Source: an uncultured Bacteroidia bacterium (GTDB lineage: Bacteria; Bacteroidota; Bacteroidia; Bacteroidales; Prolixibacteraceae). From it: DNA of 64,000 nt. The DNA lies in the NCBI GenBank assembly GCA_903902325.1, contig CAIUUO010000123.1:1-64000 (forward strand), read 5' to 3'. The notes beneath the pieces are model-generated. The model did not search any database and was not told where the DNA came from. It saw only the letters and a program-made list of their open reading frames with translations. Position numbers and translations under genes: made by a program. Positions 1 through 9,790 of this stretch are shown here, piece after piece. Numbering within the stretch: the first letter of the stretch is position 1; the number at the start of each line of letters is the position of its first letter.

Positions 1-593
1 CCGAGAACTTTGGTGATATACGGCATTGGCCCCCAGAATTGGAACAGCGCAAAATGGCTCAGCGCCCTGACAAAATAAGCCTGGCCTCTCAGGTCATCCT
101 TTTCCTTTTGAGTGGCATCCTCGATCCTGTCCACATTCTGAAGCGCCATATTGGCCCTTCTGATGGTAATGAAAGCTGTCCAAAGCACCGGGTTTCGTGA
201 CCCGTCATAGGTCATTTTGTTTACGATGGTTTCAGACATATTGCCCGATTTCCAGGCATGTCCTTCCATATAACGACCTCCGTCGGCACAATCCGTTACC
301 CCTTCGGTTGTATACTTCTGATCCCATTGATCCCAGTAGAACGGATAAAATAGCTTGATGTTAAAATCAGACCAGGTAGTGCTTGACCACATGCTGCCGG
401 CTTGAAGGTATGTTCCTGCATACACGGCATCGAAATAGCTCTTAAAGTTAGAAAGTCTGGTAAATATTACATCGTCAGTCAATCCCTGTTCGGGAGACTT
501 GTCGAGATAGTCGTTCAGGAATTTTTTCACGCACGAAGTTGAAAGAAAAACTGTTAACCCTGCAAAAACTATAATTAATAGGAATTTTTTCAT
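1..593 (-). CDS. SusD/RagB-family outer-membrane lipoprotein (partial, C-terminus outside window)
   Basis: Glycan-binding lipoprotein that caps a SusC channel on the cell surface. The start ATG is at 591-593, and the frame is open to the window edge. The N-terminus reads MKKFLLIIVFAGLTVF and then LSTSC, a signal peptide with a lipobox whose Cys would be lipidated. The mature start (KKFLNDYLDKSPEQGLTDD) is typical of SusD proteins, as are the later segment with many Trp and Tyr residues and the helical TPR-like stretch ending RALSHFALFQFWGPMPYI. The gene follows susC on the same strand after 17 bases, the usual susCD order, so the two are surely cotranscribed. About 197 of an expected 500 to 600 residues are visible. 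The substrate cannot be read from this part. Family assignment is firm. Confidence 0.93.
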   Translation of the reverse strand, partial: MKKFLLIIVFAGLTVFLSTSCVKKFLNDYLDKSPEQGLTDDVIFTRLSNFKSYFDAVYAGTYLQAGSMWSSTTWSDFNIKLFYPFYWDQWDQKYTTEGVTDCADGGRYMEGHAWKSGNMSETIVNKMTYDGSRNPVLWTAFITIRRANMALQNVDRIEDATQKEKDDLRGQAYFVRALSHFALFQFWGPMPYITKVL

Positions 594-610
594 GATATCT
601 GTCTTTGAGA

Positions 611-3600
611 TTAGAATCCAACTTTAACACCTAACCTGAATGATGCCATTATGGGGTAATATCCCTGGTAGAAGTTGGTAGCTTCCGGGTCGCCTTCAAC
701 CAGCGGTGTGATGGTGAAAAGGTTACTTCCACTTGCGTAGACCTGGAGATTTGAAATTCCAAGGGCATTTTTGAGAATGCCAACATTTTTGAAAGTATAT
801 CCCAGGAACAAATCTTTCAGACGAACATAGGAGGCATCCCTGAAGAAGCGACCCTCTATAATGGTCTGATATCCCCTGTCGGCCTCGCCGCCTCCCCAAA
901 CCAGGTTGTCCTGGCTGGAACTTCCGCTGTAATGGAGTGTAGCATGTCCTGCATTCGGATTGGTCGGCGACCAGAAATCGAGCTGGGATGCATGCATACG
1001 CCAGTCACCCTTGATAAATTCAACTTCCCATGCCTGGTTGTACTGTACATATTTTCCCTGGTTTCCAGCCAAAAGAAAGTTGAAATCAAATCCTCTCCAG
1101 CTAAATCCACTTGAGAATGAATAGGTGATGGGCGGATAGGTCAAACCTTTTATCGCATGCTTGTCAAATGCATTTACGGTTCCGTCAACCTTGTAGTCAA
1201 GGAACTTGTAGTCACCGACATATAGTCTGGTTAAATCAACAGGGGAAACATTGTTATGAATGTCATCAATGGAGGTGTAGTACCCTGATCCTGTTAGCGT
1301 AACACCGTTTAACTCGAGTCCGTCGAGTCCATACTCTGCGTTCAGTGTTCCGGTAATAGGTTTTCCTGCTGCTTTCATATAATCGGGATAGCTGGCCGGG
1401 TCATCCTTGAAGATAACACGGTTTTCATTGAATCCGAAAATGACTTTTGCAAAATAATCGAAGTCTCTCCCGAATTTTTTTCTGAATTCCAGATCAATAT
1501 CAATACCATGTTTTTTTACCTTACCCAGATTCAGTTCCTTGATAGAATTTCCAATGAGGAAGGTTGTACTCTTTGGACTCAGCAACATTTGATCACGGTA
1601 TTCGTCGTAAAGATCCACATTCAGTGAAATCAGGTCCTTAAACATTCCAATTTCAAAACCGATGTCACGCTTGTGCGCCCTTTCCCACTGTGCGGACGGA
1701 TTAGCCATGAGGTCTTCGCTGATATAACCACGGTTATCCTTGTAAAAGGAGCTTTGATACAGCCACCTGCTTTTTGCATAGTCGCTTCCAACATATCCGT
1801 CAGAATAACGCACCTTAAGCTTGTTCATCCAGGTAACATTGTTTTTGAAGAATGGTTCTTCCGTTACGACCCATCCAATTGCGGCTGATGGGAACAGGCC
1901 AAAGCGATTGCCCGGAGCGAACCGCTCGGATCCGGTATAACCAACATTAAACTCAACAAGGTACTTTCTGTTGAAATCATAAGTGGCTCTTCCTACCAGC
2001 CCTTCATTATAATAAGGAAAATCAGAATTGGTATTTTTCTGCTGACGGTTGAACAAACCCATTGCTGTTACACTGTGTTTGCCAAACGAATTGGCATAAT
2101 TAAGTGCCGCTTCATAATAATAATCAGTGTTGTAAGGGGTGTTCAGGCCTCCTACATTGATATCAAGAGGAGGATTATAATAATACTCATTTGATTCAGC
2201 AGGGCTGTACTGGTACCAAGGATTTGCAGTAGTACCAATCTTCGTGTAATCGAGAAGCCAGGTTTGGGTGGATGGGTTGGCGGTGAGTTGTCTGTTGTTG
2301 TAGTTTGTACTGACAGAAACCTTGCCATTGAGTTTGAGTCCTGTCAAAAGGAATCCGAGGTCCTGGTTAAAAATTAGGTCAGTAAAAAGCCTTGAGGTAA
2401 GATCCTTGTTGAACTGTCCTGTATTCATCGTATTAAATGGATTGGAGGTATATTCTCCAAATGGGGCAGCATATCTCATTCCTGAGTCGTTGGGGTAATT
2501 TGGATCAGGAACTTGTTGAAGTACCCAGTCGGGGTAGTTTGCCGGGAACCTGGCGCCGCTGGTTGAAAAGAAATCCCTCCAGGGGCTGCTGTTCGGGTTA
2601 TTTTTCAGGTTAAGTGAACCTCCGGCATTTAGTGACAATACAGTAGTTTTTGTAATGTTAAAATCGAGGTTGATCCTGTAATTGAAGAGGTGATTTGAAT
2701 AACCCATATCATAGAAATTCTCTTTTCTCTGCTTGAAGAAGCTACCTTCATACTGATATCCGAAAGCAAGGAAGTATTTTGCAAAATCAGTTCCTCCAGA
2801 TACATTTAAATTTGCTGTTGTAATCGGTGCAAATTTGTTGGCACATTCATCGAACCAGTTGACATTGGGGTATCTCAGTGCATTAAGCGGAGAGGAAGGA
2901 TTTTTATATTCGTTGAGTGAAGATTGTGGTGTGAGCGATGTGAATTGCTGACCATTCATGTAGGCCACGTTCAGATCATTCATAGTGGTATAGGAATCAA
3001 TGTATTGGGGCAGCCTTGTAGCAAGCTGAATTCCGGAGGAAACGCTGAAGTCCATTTTTGGTTTTCCAAGTGTTCCCCTTTTTGTGGTAACAATAATAAC
3101 ACCATTTGCACCCCTGGCGCCAAAAACCGCAGTGGCAGAAGCGTCTTTAAGGACAGAAATTGCATTGATTTCATTCGGGTTTACCTGGGAGAAATCACGT
3201 TCCACACCATCTACAAGTACCAATGGAGCGCTGCCGTTCCAACTGGAAACACCGCGAACATAAATTTCAGCAGCATTAGCACCTGGTTCGCCCTGTTGCT
3301 GGATGGTTAGGATACCTGAAAGCTTGCCTGCAATTGCATTGGTAACATTGGTTGCACCTGCCTGCATGAGGGTGGCATTGTTGACCTGCGTGACGGCGCC
3401 TACAACGGTCTCTTTCTTTTGCGTACCGTAACCAACAATTACAACCTCTTCCACTCCAATGGTTGACTCCTCAAGCACAACCCTGAAACTGGATGAATTT
3501 CCGATCGGGATTTCCTTGGGGTTCATACCGACAAAACTCACCAACAGCGTTTTGGCTCCCGTCGGAATGCTTAGGGAGAAATTGCCATCAATATCTGCAA

Positions 3601-3862
3601 TAGTTCCTACCGTTGTGCCAGCAACAACAACCGTGGCCCCTGGAACGGGAGCACCGCTAATATCACTGACCTTTCCGGTAATTTTTTTCTGCTGTTGCTC
3701 GGCAGGGCTTGGTGCCTGGCCGGACCATGTTGCCGGCAAACCCTTCCCTGCTCCCAGGGAAGCCATTGCAGTCAACAAAACGACAGAAAGCAATTTGATC
3801 TTCAAAAGAAAATGTGAACTACATCCCGGAGGAAAGCAGTCCAGCCTTCGATTTTTTTTCAT
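611..3862 (-). CDS. SusC/RagA-family TonB-linked outer-membrane transporter
   Basis: TonB-dependent channel that imports oligosaccharides or peptides together with its SusD partner. I chose the ATG at 3862 (MKKNRRLDCF), giving 1083 residues. An upstream extension to 3949 adds a sequence unlike a signal peptide. After a hydrophobic leader comes a carboxypeptidase-regulatory-like domain (about 60 to 140, starting ITGKVSDISGAPVPGA), then the plug domain with VVIVGYGTQKKE, the IYVRGVSSWNG segment and VLVDGVERDF (about 140 to 290), then a long aromatic-rich beta barrel ending in LGVKVGF. Length and order match SusC proteins. No FecR-type anti-sigma partner or hybrid histidine kinase lies beside it in the window, so its regulator is not visible here. 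Confidence 0.95.
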   Translation of the reverse strand: MKKNRRLDCFPPGCSSHFLLKIKLLSVVLLTAMASLGAGKGLPATWSGQAPSPAEQQQKKITGKVSDISGAPVPGATVVVAGTTVGTIADIDGNFSLSIPTGAKTLLVSFVGMNPKEIPIGNSSSFRVVLEESTIGVEEVVIVGYGTQKKETVVGAVTQVNNATLMQAGATNVTNAIAGKLSGILTIQQQGEPGANAAEIYVRGVSSWNGSAPLVLVDGVERDFSQVNPNEINAISVLKDASATAVFGARGANGVIIVTTKRGTLGKPKMDFSVSSGIQLATRLPQYIDSYTTMNDLNVAYMNGQQFTSLTPQSSLNEYKNPSSPLNALRYPNVNWFDECANKFAPITTANLNVSGGTDFAKYFLAFGYQYEGSFFKQRKENFYDMGYSNHLFNYRINLDFNITKTTVLSLNAGGSLNLKNNPNSSPWRDFFSTSGARFPANYPDWVLQQVPDPNYPNDSGMRYAAPFGEYTSNPFNTMNTGQFNKDLTSRLFTDLIFNQDLGFLLTGLKLNGKVSVSTNYNNRQLTANPSTQTWLLDYTKIGTTANPWYQYSPAESNEYYYNPPLDINVGGLNTPYNTDYYYEAALNYANSFGKHSVTAMGLFNRQQKNTNSDFPYYNEGLVGRATYDFNRKYLVEFNVGYTGSERFAPGNRFGLFPSAAIGWVVTEEPFFKNNVTWMNKLKVRYSDGYVGSDYAKSRWLYQSSFYKDNRGYISEDLMANPSAQWERAHKRDIGFEIGMFKDLISLNVDLYDEYRDQMLLSPKSTTFLIGNSIKELNLGKVKKHGIDIDLEFRKKFGRDFDYFAKVIFGFNENRVIFKDDPASYPDYMKAAGKPITGTLNAEYGLDGLELNGVTLTGSGYYTSIDDIHNNVSPVDLTRLYVGDYKFLDYKVDGTVNAFDKHAIKGLTYPPITYSFSSGFSWRGFDFNFLLAGNQGKYVQYNQAWEVEFIKGDWRMHASQLDFWSPTNPNAGHATLHYSGSSSQDNLVWGGGEADRGYQTIIEGRFFRDASYVRLKDLFLGYTFKNVGILKNALGISNLQVYASGSNLFTITPLVEGDPEATNFYQGYYPIMASFRLGVKVGF

Positions 3863-4218
3863 AATCTGTCCTGTTTGAAATTTAATATAGTTTGGCTCAA
3901 TCTTCTTCCTAGTTTCTAACAATAAAACTGACAGAAAACACAAATACAATCGATTGCATAAACTGCCATAGAGAATTTATTGCTCTATTATTCATTCATA
4001 ATTTTAAAGATTGGTAGTTATCTAGGTATAAATACTACCGTTGGTTACATTTTTTCTCGAATGTGAATATATGTAAATTTTTGTTAATACAGTTAAGAAA
4101 AAACTGTTTTTTGCTAATTTATATGTAGTCTAGATTAGGTTAGGAAACCCGACATTTGATATTGGGAATATTTTAAAAAGGACAAAAAATGCATTCAGGT
4201 GAGAAATGATAATTAATA
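3863..4218. other. Intergenic region upstream of susC
   Basis: This 356-base AT-rich gap separates the end of the permease gene from susC and should hold the susC promoter. I find no convincing gene. An inverted repeat, GGTAGT at 4013-4018 and ACTACC at 4034-4039 with 15 bases between, could be a regulator site or chance. I could not fit the Bacteroidota -33/-7 promoter consensus with the right spacing. Confidence 0.4.
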
Positions 4219-7200
4219 TCAGTCTACTATCAGCGAAGTTGTCAGATTGTTTTTTAGGGCTATCCAGATGGCAATTGACGTTGATATTATTCCGCAGGTT
4301 ATTACCAAAAGCGACACGGAAGGCAGCCAGATCCATAATCCGGAATGTGACGATGTAATTAAAAAGGGGAGGGCACTCATTGTCCCCGGGATGATTCCGA
4401 TAAGCACGGAAGGGAGTACTACAAATAGTTTTTCAGTCAGTATAATCCTGAAGATTTTGGATTTTGGAAACCCTATTGACTGCAATAATGCATATTCGGG
4501 TATTTGTTCCCATGTTATCCTGAAAATGACAATTCCGAGTCCGGCTGTTCCTATCAACAATCCCAAGGCTCCCAACATCAGGAAAATATTCAGGTAGGTA
4601 TTCTCAATCCTGTTGAAACTGATCAGCCTATCCTTTGCCGTAGTTATTTCAGCTCCGTAATGTCGCCATCCTTCCTGCAATCCCTGCATGTCAGGTTTAT
4701 TTGCCGGGGACCTGACCAGGAACAAATTACCCCCGCTGACGGATGGGAAAGCTTTCACAAAGTACTCCTCTGCCATGATGATATTCCCCTGGAATATTGA
4801 GTTTTCGAGTCCTCCTATTATTTTTAGTTTCAATGGGACTCCCGACTCATCCCTGTAAATAAGCGTGTCGCCGACATGTTTACCCAAACCCCACTGAATG
4901 ACGGTTTGATCGGCAAAAACCGGTAGGACTCCATCCTGCAATTTTTTTTCCAGTGAATTCCATGGATGGACCTTGTCCAACTCCGGTGTTCCAGTGGTAA
5001 AGGTAAATGCCGATCGATCATTAAACTGTTCCGGGTTGCAGGCGATTATCCTTGGCCTGCTGATCCTGTTCAGATTGAGGCAGCTTGCATCGTCACCGGG
5101 CTGAACAAGAAAAGAAACTATCAGGTCATCTGAAGGCAAATTCAATTCACTTTTTCCGGGTTCTGTGTTTGGATCAAAAAGAACTGGCAGGGTGGTTTCG
5201 ATAAAATAGTCATATCCTCCAGTTCCCGACGAAGCTGCCTCCGAATGAAGTGAACCGTCTTGTCGGTATAATCCTGTTGTTACTACAAGAAAAATTCCGA
5301 TTGAAAGAAAACTTACGGATAATAGTGCGCGCTTTCGTTCTCCTGCCAGTTTTTTCAAAATAAATGACCACATCGTAAATTTGACAGACAATTGTCTAAC
5401 CAGAAGTCTTCTGAGTAAATAATCCAGTAGAAGGACGAGTCCGGGAAGCAGACAAAATCCACTGATATAAAATAATTCAGGATTGATTTCTCCACCAATG
5501 CCGGTTAGCGATATTCCAAGGATTGAAAAGGAGACCAGCAATATTCCCCACAAAAGTGATCTGTTTCTATTTCGGGAGCTTTTAATTTTCTTTTGTTTGA
5601 AGATTCCAGTTTCACTTTTCAGAAAACGATTCAATATACCTGCGAACATAAGCAGCGAAATAGGGGCAATCACCAGTACCGACCAAAGGATAGACTCCAT
5701 ACGGAGATCAACCTGTGCAATTGAAGTTCTGACTATATCGAACCAAATGGTATTTATGGCCCTTAAAATCAAATAATTGTAAGAAACACCCAAAGGAATT
5801 CCGAGCAATATGCCCATAAGAATAAGCACGGAGGCTTCTGCCTGAAACAGGTTTCTGATGGTTGCAAGCGGGAATCCGATTGCAGTCAATGTATCCGTTT
5901 CATTTTTTCTGAATCCAAGGAAGAGTTTGAACAGCAACCAGGTCAGCAGGAATGCGGCTATGAGGACAAAGAAACTAAGCCCGAGAAACAGTTGACCGAA
6001 ATCGACCCCATTGGCAGCTGCTGCCAGGCCTTCAGTCTTGACATTATTGACAGTGAATCCAGCCTGAGCCGGCTGTAAACCTGAAAGAAGATTTTTTGAA
6101 AATTCAGAAGATTTCAATCCGTTCATCCGGATTGCTGTCGACTGTCCAAAACGATTACCCCACAACTTTTTAGCTGTTCCAAGTGAAACATAGGCTTTGG
6201 GTGTTCCCTTGAATAGTTTCCAATAGGATTCATCCTTTGGCCTGATTTTTTTCAGGTCTACAGGAACGCCTGTTTTCCATTCGCGGCAATTTCCGGCATC
6301 AGAAAGTCCCGGAATGACAGGCATCAGGTCAGGGTCGGCATATTTTCCCTCCATACTGAAAATATTCTCAACTACAAAGGAGGTGTCTTTTTGTATCAGT
6401 TTCCTCAGCGGTCCAACCTCAAAATAACTCACCCTGACGGTATCAGAAACATTTAATTTCAGGTCATCTGCCAGCCACTGGCTTACATTTATTTTCATAC
6501 CTGACAGAGACTCGTCGGTTGATACAAAAGAGTAGGGGGTATGTCTCCCACGATATTCAAAATCATTGATGAAATAGCTAAAGACAGGGTATGAACCTGA
6601 TATTTCTGAAAGGCAGTATTGTTCGATGGCCGGTTCAATGAAAACCCTGTCGGACAAGAGTTCCGTGCAGTTCAGGGTTTGATTTTCGCGGATATTAAGG
6701 TTCAGATCCTCCGGTTTCCAGCATTGCTGAATGCCGCGATTCAAATTTTTTATACTGATTTCCTCCTTGACGAGAATGACGTTTGCTTTTTGTTGCAATT
6801 TCATTTGTTCATTCAGCCAGGTCAGGTTTAGAAAAATATTGCGCGGAGCCGACTGAATATTCAGCAAGCTGAAATTTCCCAACTCATCCGATTTTAGTAC
6901 GCGGACCACTTTGATCCTAAAGGCAACGGAGGTCTCTTCAGCGGCTACGAAGGGTGTATTGGCCGGGAAGGTATTCAGTTTGTTGACACGGAGCAAGAAT
7001 TCATCGCCGGGTTTGAGACCTGTTATATTTGCCAGGCTCTCATTGATGGCAGTCTCATTACCATCCAGGTTGAAGTTTCCCGGATGATTGGAAAAAGATT
7101 CCAGGTCTTTTTCAACGCCCCAAACTGCAATCTGGTTGTACTGCGATTTTCCGCCTTCAATTATCGCAATTCCATTGGATCGAAGTAAAGAGGTGGTTTC

Positions 7201-7446
7201 GATTCCTGTTTTTGCAGATATCTCTTTGCCAAGATTTTTTCTGAAGAGCCTTTCACCGGCGGTAATCACTTGGGAGGTTTGACCGAGTCGATGTGAGGTG
7301 ATTTGCTGTAAACTCAATTTCACAGAATCACCCACGATCAGAGCACCCAACAAAATTGCAGTACTTAGCGCTACTCCGAGTACAACCGTAAGATTCAGTC
7401 TACGGTAATGCCAGAGGGAGCGAAGTACAAATTTGGTTGGAGACAT
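4219..7446 (-). CDS. FtsX/MacB-type ABC transporter permease, 1075 aa
   Basis: Inner-membrane permease of the type VII ABC superfamily (FtsX, LolC/E, MacB), which usually moves lipoproteins or peptides or transmits force across the envelope. I see about ten membrane segments: one at residues 15-38; three around 489, 542 and 590; three around 640, 668 and 715; three around 965, 1015 and 1050. Large extracytoplasmic domains lie between the first and second groups (about 40-480) and between 730 and 950. This duplicated layout is typical of the long FtsX-like permeases. The ATPase gene ends 54 bases upstream on the same strand, so the two form a transporter. A glycosyltransferase gene precedes them. 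Substrate unknown. Confidence 0.9.
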   Translation of the reverse strand: MSPTKFVLRSLWHYRRLNLTVVLGVALSTAILLGALIVGDSVKLSLQQITSHRLGQTSQVITAGERLFRKNLGKEISAKTGIETTSLLRSNGIAIIEGGKSQYNQIAVWGVEKDLESFSNHPGNFNLDGNETAINESLANITGLKPGDEFLLRVNKLNTFPANTPFVAAEETSVAFRIKVVRVLKSDELGNFSLLNIQSAPRNIFLNLTWLNEQMKLQQKANVILVKEEISIKNLNRGIQQCWKPEDLNLNIRENQTLNCTELLSDRVFIEPAIEQYCLSEISGSYPVFSYFINDFEYRGRHTPYSFVSTDESLSGMKINVSQWLADDLKLNVSDTVRVSYFEVGPLRKLIQKDTSFVVENIFSMEGKYADPDLMPVIPGLSDAGNCREWKTGVPVDLKKIRPKDESYWKLFKGTPKAYVSLGTAKKLWGNRFGQSTAIRMNGLKSSEFSKNLLSGLQPAQAGFTVNNVKTEGLAAAANGVDFGQLFLGLSFFVLIAAFLLTWLLFKLFLGFRKNETDTLTAIGFPLATIRNLFQAEASVLILMGILLGIPLGVSYNYLILRAINTIWFDIVRTSIAQVDLRMESILWSVLVIAPISLLMFAGILNRFLKSETGIFKQKKIKSSRNRNRSLLWGILLVSFSILGISLTGIGGEINPELFYISGFCLLPGLVLLLDYLLRRLLVRQLSVKFTMWSFILKKLAGERKRALLSVSFLSIGIFLVVTTGLYRQDGSLHSEAASSGTGGYDYFIETTLPVLFDPNTEPGKSELNLPSDDLIVSFLVQPGDDASCLNLNRISRPRIIACNPEQFNDRSAFTFTTGTPELDKVHPWNSLEKKLQDGVLPVFADQTVIQWGLGKHVGDTLIYRDESGVPLKLKIIGGLENSIFQGNIIMAEEYFVKAFPSVSGGNLFLVRSPANKPDMQGLQEGWRHYGAEITTAKDRLISFNRIENTYLNIFLMLGALGLLIGTAGLGIVIFRITWEQIPEYALLQSIGFPKSKIFRIILTEKLFVVLPSVLIGIIPGTMSALPFLITSSHSGLWIWLPSVSLLVITCGIISTSIAIWIALKNNLTTSLIVD

Positions 7447-7452
7447 GTTTTT

Positions 7453-7480
7453 GAAAAATGAAAAATGAAAAATGGAAAAG
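7453..7480. repeat. Short tandem repeat, 7-bp unit
   Basis: The unit AAAAATG is repeated three times with an imperfect flank in the gap between the ABC ATPase stop and the permease start. Unlike other repeats in the window it places no stop codon on the coding strand. Confidence 0.6.
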
Positions 7481-7500
7481 GAAGAGTGAATAGGATTACA

Positions 7501-8187
7501 TTATTTCAAACGGATTAGTTTGCAGTTTTCGAGGGAGAGGATGGTGTCCATTTTTTGTGCGATTTCCATCGAGTGGGTTACGATGATCAATGTGGTACCT
7601 TCTTCCCGGTTCAGTTCTACCAGCAGTTCTACCAGGTTAATGGCAGACTGATGATCCAGGGCGCCGGTAGGTTCATCGGCCAGGATTAGTTCCGGCTTGT
7701 TGATAAGAGCCCTTGCAACGGCAGTCCTCTGGCACTCACCGCCTGAAAGTTCCGCCGGTTTTTGGTGTTTTGCATCATTTAATCCAAGTCTCCCAATCAG
7801 ATGACTCGCCCTTTCATTGGTCGCACCTCCCTGAAATATTTTATCCGCCAGGGTAGGCAACAGAATATTTTCGATGAGTGAAAGTTGGGGAAGCAAGTGG
7901 TGGAGCTGAAAAACAAATCCGATCTTGCTGCTTCGGAATTTTGCAAGATCCTTTTCCTTGAGCTGAGTAATATCCTGATTTTTAAAGTATATTTTACCTG
8001 AATCTGGTATATCAAGAGCCCCAATCAGGTTGAGCAAAGTTGTCTTCCCGGAACCCGATGGTCCGACAATGGCAATCATGTCACCCTTATTAACCTGAAA
8101 ATCCAGGTGATCCAGTATCAACCTCCCTTTCGAGCCACTTTCGTTGAAATAGGTTTTGGAGACTTGCTCCATTTTTAGGATAATCAT
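7501..8187 (-). CDS. ABC transporter ATP-binding protein (LolD/MacB type)
   Basis: Cytoplasmic ATPase that powers the FtsX-type permease encoded next. The ATG at 8187 (MIILKMEQVSKTYF) gives 228 residues and leaves 13 bases after the upstream gene; an earlier start would overlap that gene. The Walker A motif GPSGSGKTT is near residue 44, the signature LSGGECQR near 148, and Walker B ILADEPTGALD near 168, followed by the H-loop TLIIVTHSMEIA. Length and motifs fit the LolD/MacB/FtsE group. A Cys in the signature (GGECQR instead of GGEQQR) is a minor variation. Confidence 0.93.
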   Translation of the reverse strand: MIILKMEQVSKTYFNESGSKGRLILDHLDFQVNKGDMIAIVGPSGSGKTTLLNLIGALDIPDSGKIYFKNQDITQLKEKDLAKFRSSKIGFVFQLHHLLPQLSLIENILLPTLADKIFQGGATNERASHLIGRLGLNDAKHQKPAELSGGECQRTAVARALINKPELILADEPTGALDHQSAINLVELLVELNREEGTTLIIVTHSMEIAQKMDTILSLENCKLIRLK

Positions 8188-8200
8188 TTGGCTTATCTGG

Positions 8201-9535
8201 CTAAATTCCTCCGGAGAGGTTGTTGTCAATTTCTGATTTTTGCCTTCGGACTTTCACTGCGTGTTCGTACACCTTTACCATCTTTTTTGCCTGTACGTGG
8301 ATATCGAAGTGCTCTTGAACACCAGCCAGGCTAGCGGTGCTCAACTCCTGAAGTTTTGTGCTGTCAAGGATAACAGATCCAAGTGCTTTGGCAAGTGATG
8401 CAGGTTCGTTGGGTGAATAAATCAAACCGCCACCACTCAGACCTATCACCTCAGGAAATGCGCCAAGGGATGGCTGTACCATTGGGATTCCTGATGCCAT
8501 GGCTTCCAGTTGGTAGAGACCAAACGCTTCACCGTTTAATACCGGAACCGAGATAACCCTGACCGTGTCGAAGAATTTCTGCCGTTCTTCTCCTTCAAAT
8601 TCATCCGCCCAGATTACCATCTTTTCCAGACCGGCTTTAGATAATTTTGTTTTTTGGTTCTTGATGAAATGTATGTCATCACCTGTACTGCCTCCGGTTA
8701 ATTTGAGTTTTACCTCACTGAATTTGTTGTCCTGTTTTAGGATGATGAAGGCATCCACCAGGACTGCCAAGCCGTTTTCCTCGCAAAGCCGGGAGAGAAA
8801 GCCAATCATAGGTTCCTTTAGTGTAATGTTTTCAGGAAAGTAGTCGGCAGCATCCACACCAATGTGTACTGTATACATCTGGTCGTCCCTGATCGTCATT
8901 TTCTTGCGGATCTCACCGGCATAAAAATCACTCACAGAAATAAATGCATCTACCTCTTTGCCACGCTCACCCATCAGGTCCCAAACTTCCGAACGAAATT
9001 TATCTGTCATTACATCCACCCACACGTCTTCGTCCTGCAGGGAACATACTACAGGAATATCCAGTTTTTGCTTGATTCTGCGGGTCAGACCGAGAAGCAG
9101 GGCATTTGACAAATGTACCACATCGGGTTTGGCTTCATTTACAAGCCAGTCAACCATCCTTTCAAGTTCCTCTTTTTGCTGGCCTTCTTCACCAAGCAAC
9201 ATGGAAACAGTCATCTCTTCGAGACCTTTGGCCCTCGTTGAGCCAGCTTTTTGGGCGGCAAACTGCAGTATGCCCTTTGAATCAAGGGCATGTTCAACAA
9301 AAGCCGGCATATGCCTGAAAATAGGATAACGCTGCTTCAGGTAGAGGTTGACTGCTCCGTAAAATACGGGCACGTCGTTCAGGTCGTGCGCATCATCAAA
9401 CAGGGGAAGGTACATGGGTACCTTGATAACCTCATGGCCAAGATCTTTCAGCGCCTTGACGTATTTGCTGTCGCGCAGGCAGTTGCCGCAGTAAAAACTT
9501 CCGCCGGAACCCGGTATAATGTGTACAATTTTCAT
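8201..9535 (-). CDS. Glycosyltransferase, GT-B fold (GT1/GT4 type)
   Basis: Transfers a sugar from a nucleotide-sugar donor to an unknown acceptor in the cytoplasm. I chose the ATG at 9535 (MKIVHIIPGSGGSFYCGNCL), giving 444 residues; this is the typical beginning of the N-terminal Rossmann domain. The C-terminal donor domain has GEAFGLYQLEAMASGIPMV, the E-x7-E type motif of GT4 enzymes. It lies just before the ABC ATPase and permease genes (13-base gap to the chosen ATPase start), suggesting a shared transcript. Whether its product is what the transporter handles is a guess. Acceptor and donor unknown. Confidence 0.88.
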   Translation of the reverse strand: MKIVHIIPGSGGSFYCGNCLRDSKYVKALKDLGHEVIKVPMYLPLFDDAHDLNDVPVFYGAVNLYLKQRYPIFRHMPAFVEHALDSKGILQFAAQKAGSTRAKGLEEMTVSMLLGEEGQQKEELERMVDWLVNEAKPDVVHLSNALLLGLTRRIKQKLDIPVVCSLQDEDVWVDVMTDKFRSEVWDLMGERGKEVDAFISVSDFYAGEIRKKMTIRDDQMYTVHIGVDAADYFPENITLKEPMIGFLSRLCEENGLAVLVDAFIILKQDNKFSEVKLKLTGGSTGDDIHFIKNQKTKLSKAGLEKMVIWADEFEGEERQKFFDTVRVISVPVLNGEAFGLYQLEAMASGIPMVQPSLGAFPEVIGLSGGGLIYSPNEPASLAKALGSVILDSTKLQELSTASLAGVQEHFDIHVQAKKMVKVYEHAVKVRRQKSEIDNNLSGGI

Positions 9536-9734
9536 AATTATATATGACTCTTTTTTTAATATTTGTTCCATCCGTCCGATCCAAAGATGCTTGTTTTTAT
9601 CAGCAATCAAACACGGACAGGGTTATCTCGACATTTCCATTTTCAAACGCCCTACGGCTTCACTCAGGAACCAGTTCCCCCGGAAATTTAATTGCCTTTC
9701 GAATCCGCTCATGGACGGGTTTTAACTCATACCC

Positions 9735-9790
9735 TCCGTTTCTCTGTTTCGTCGTTTCCCAGTTTCATTCTTCTCTTTCATTTCTTTTCA
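9735..9790 (-). repeat. Irregular word repeat at the 3' end of a propeller gene
   Basis: On the minus strand the stop of the propeller gene (TGA at 9778-9780) sits in purine-rich sequence built from a GAAAC/GAAA word recurring every 7 to 9 bases. It resembles the stop-anchored repeats elsewhere in the window but is less regular. Confidence 0.45.

Noticed and set aside
3865-3949. N-terminal extension of SusC to 3949
   Set aside because: The added 29 residues precede a plausible start with leader, and such extensions are not found in SusC proteins.
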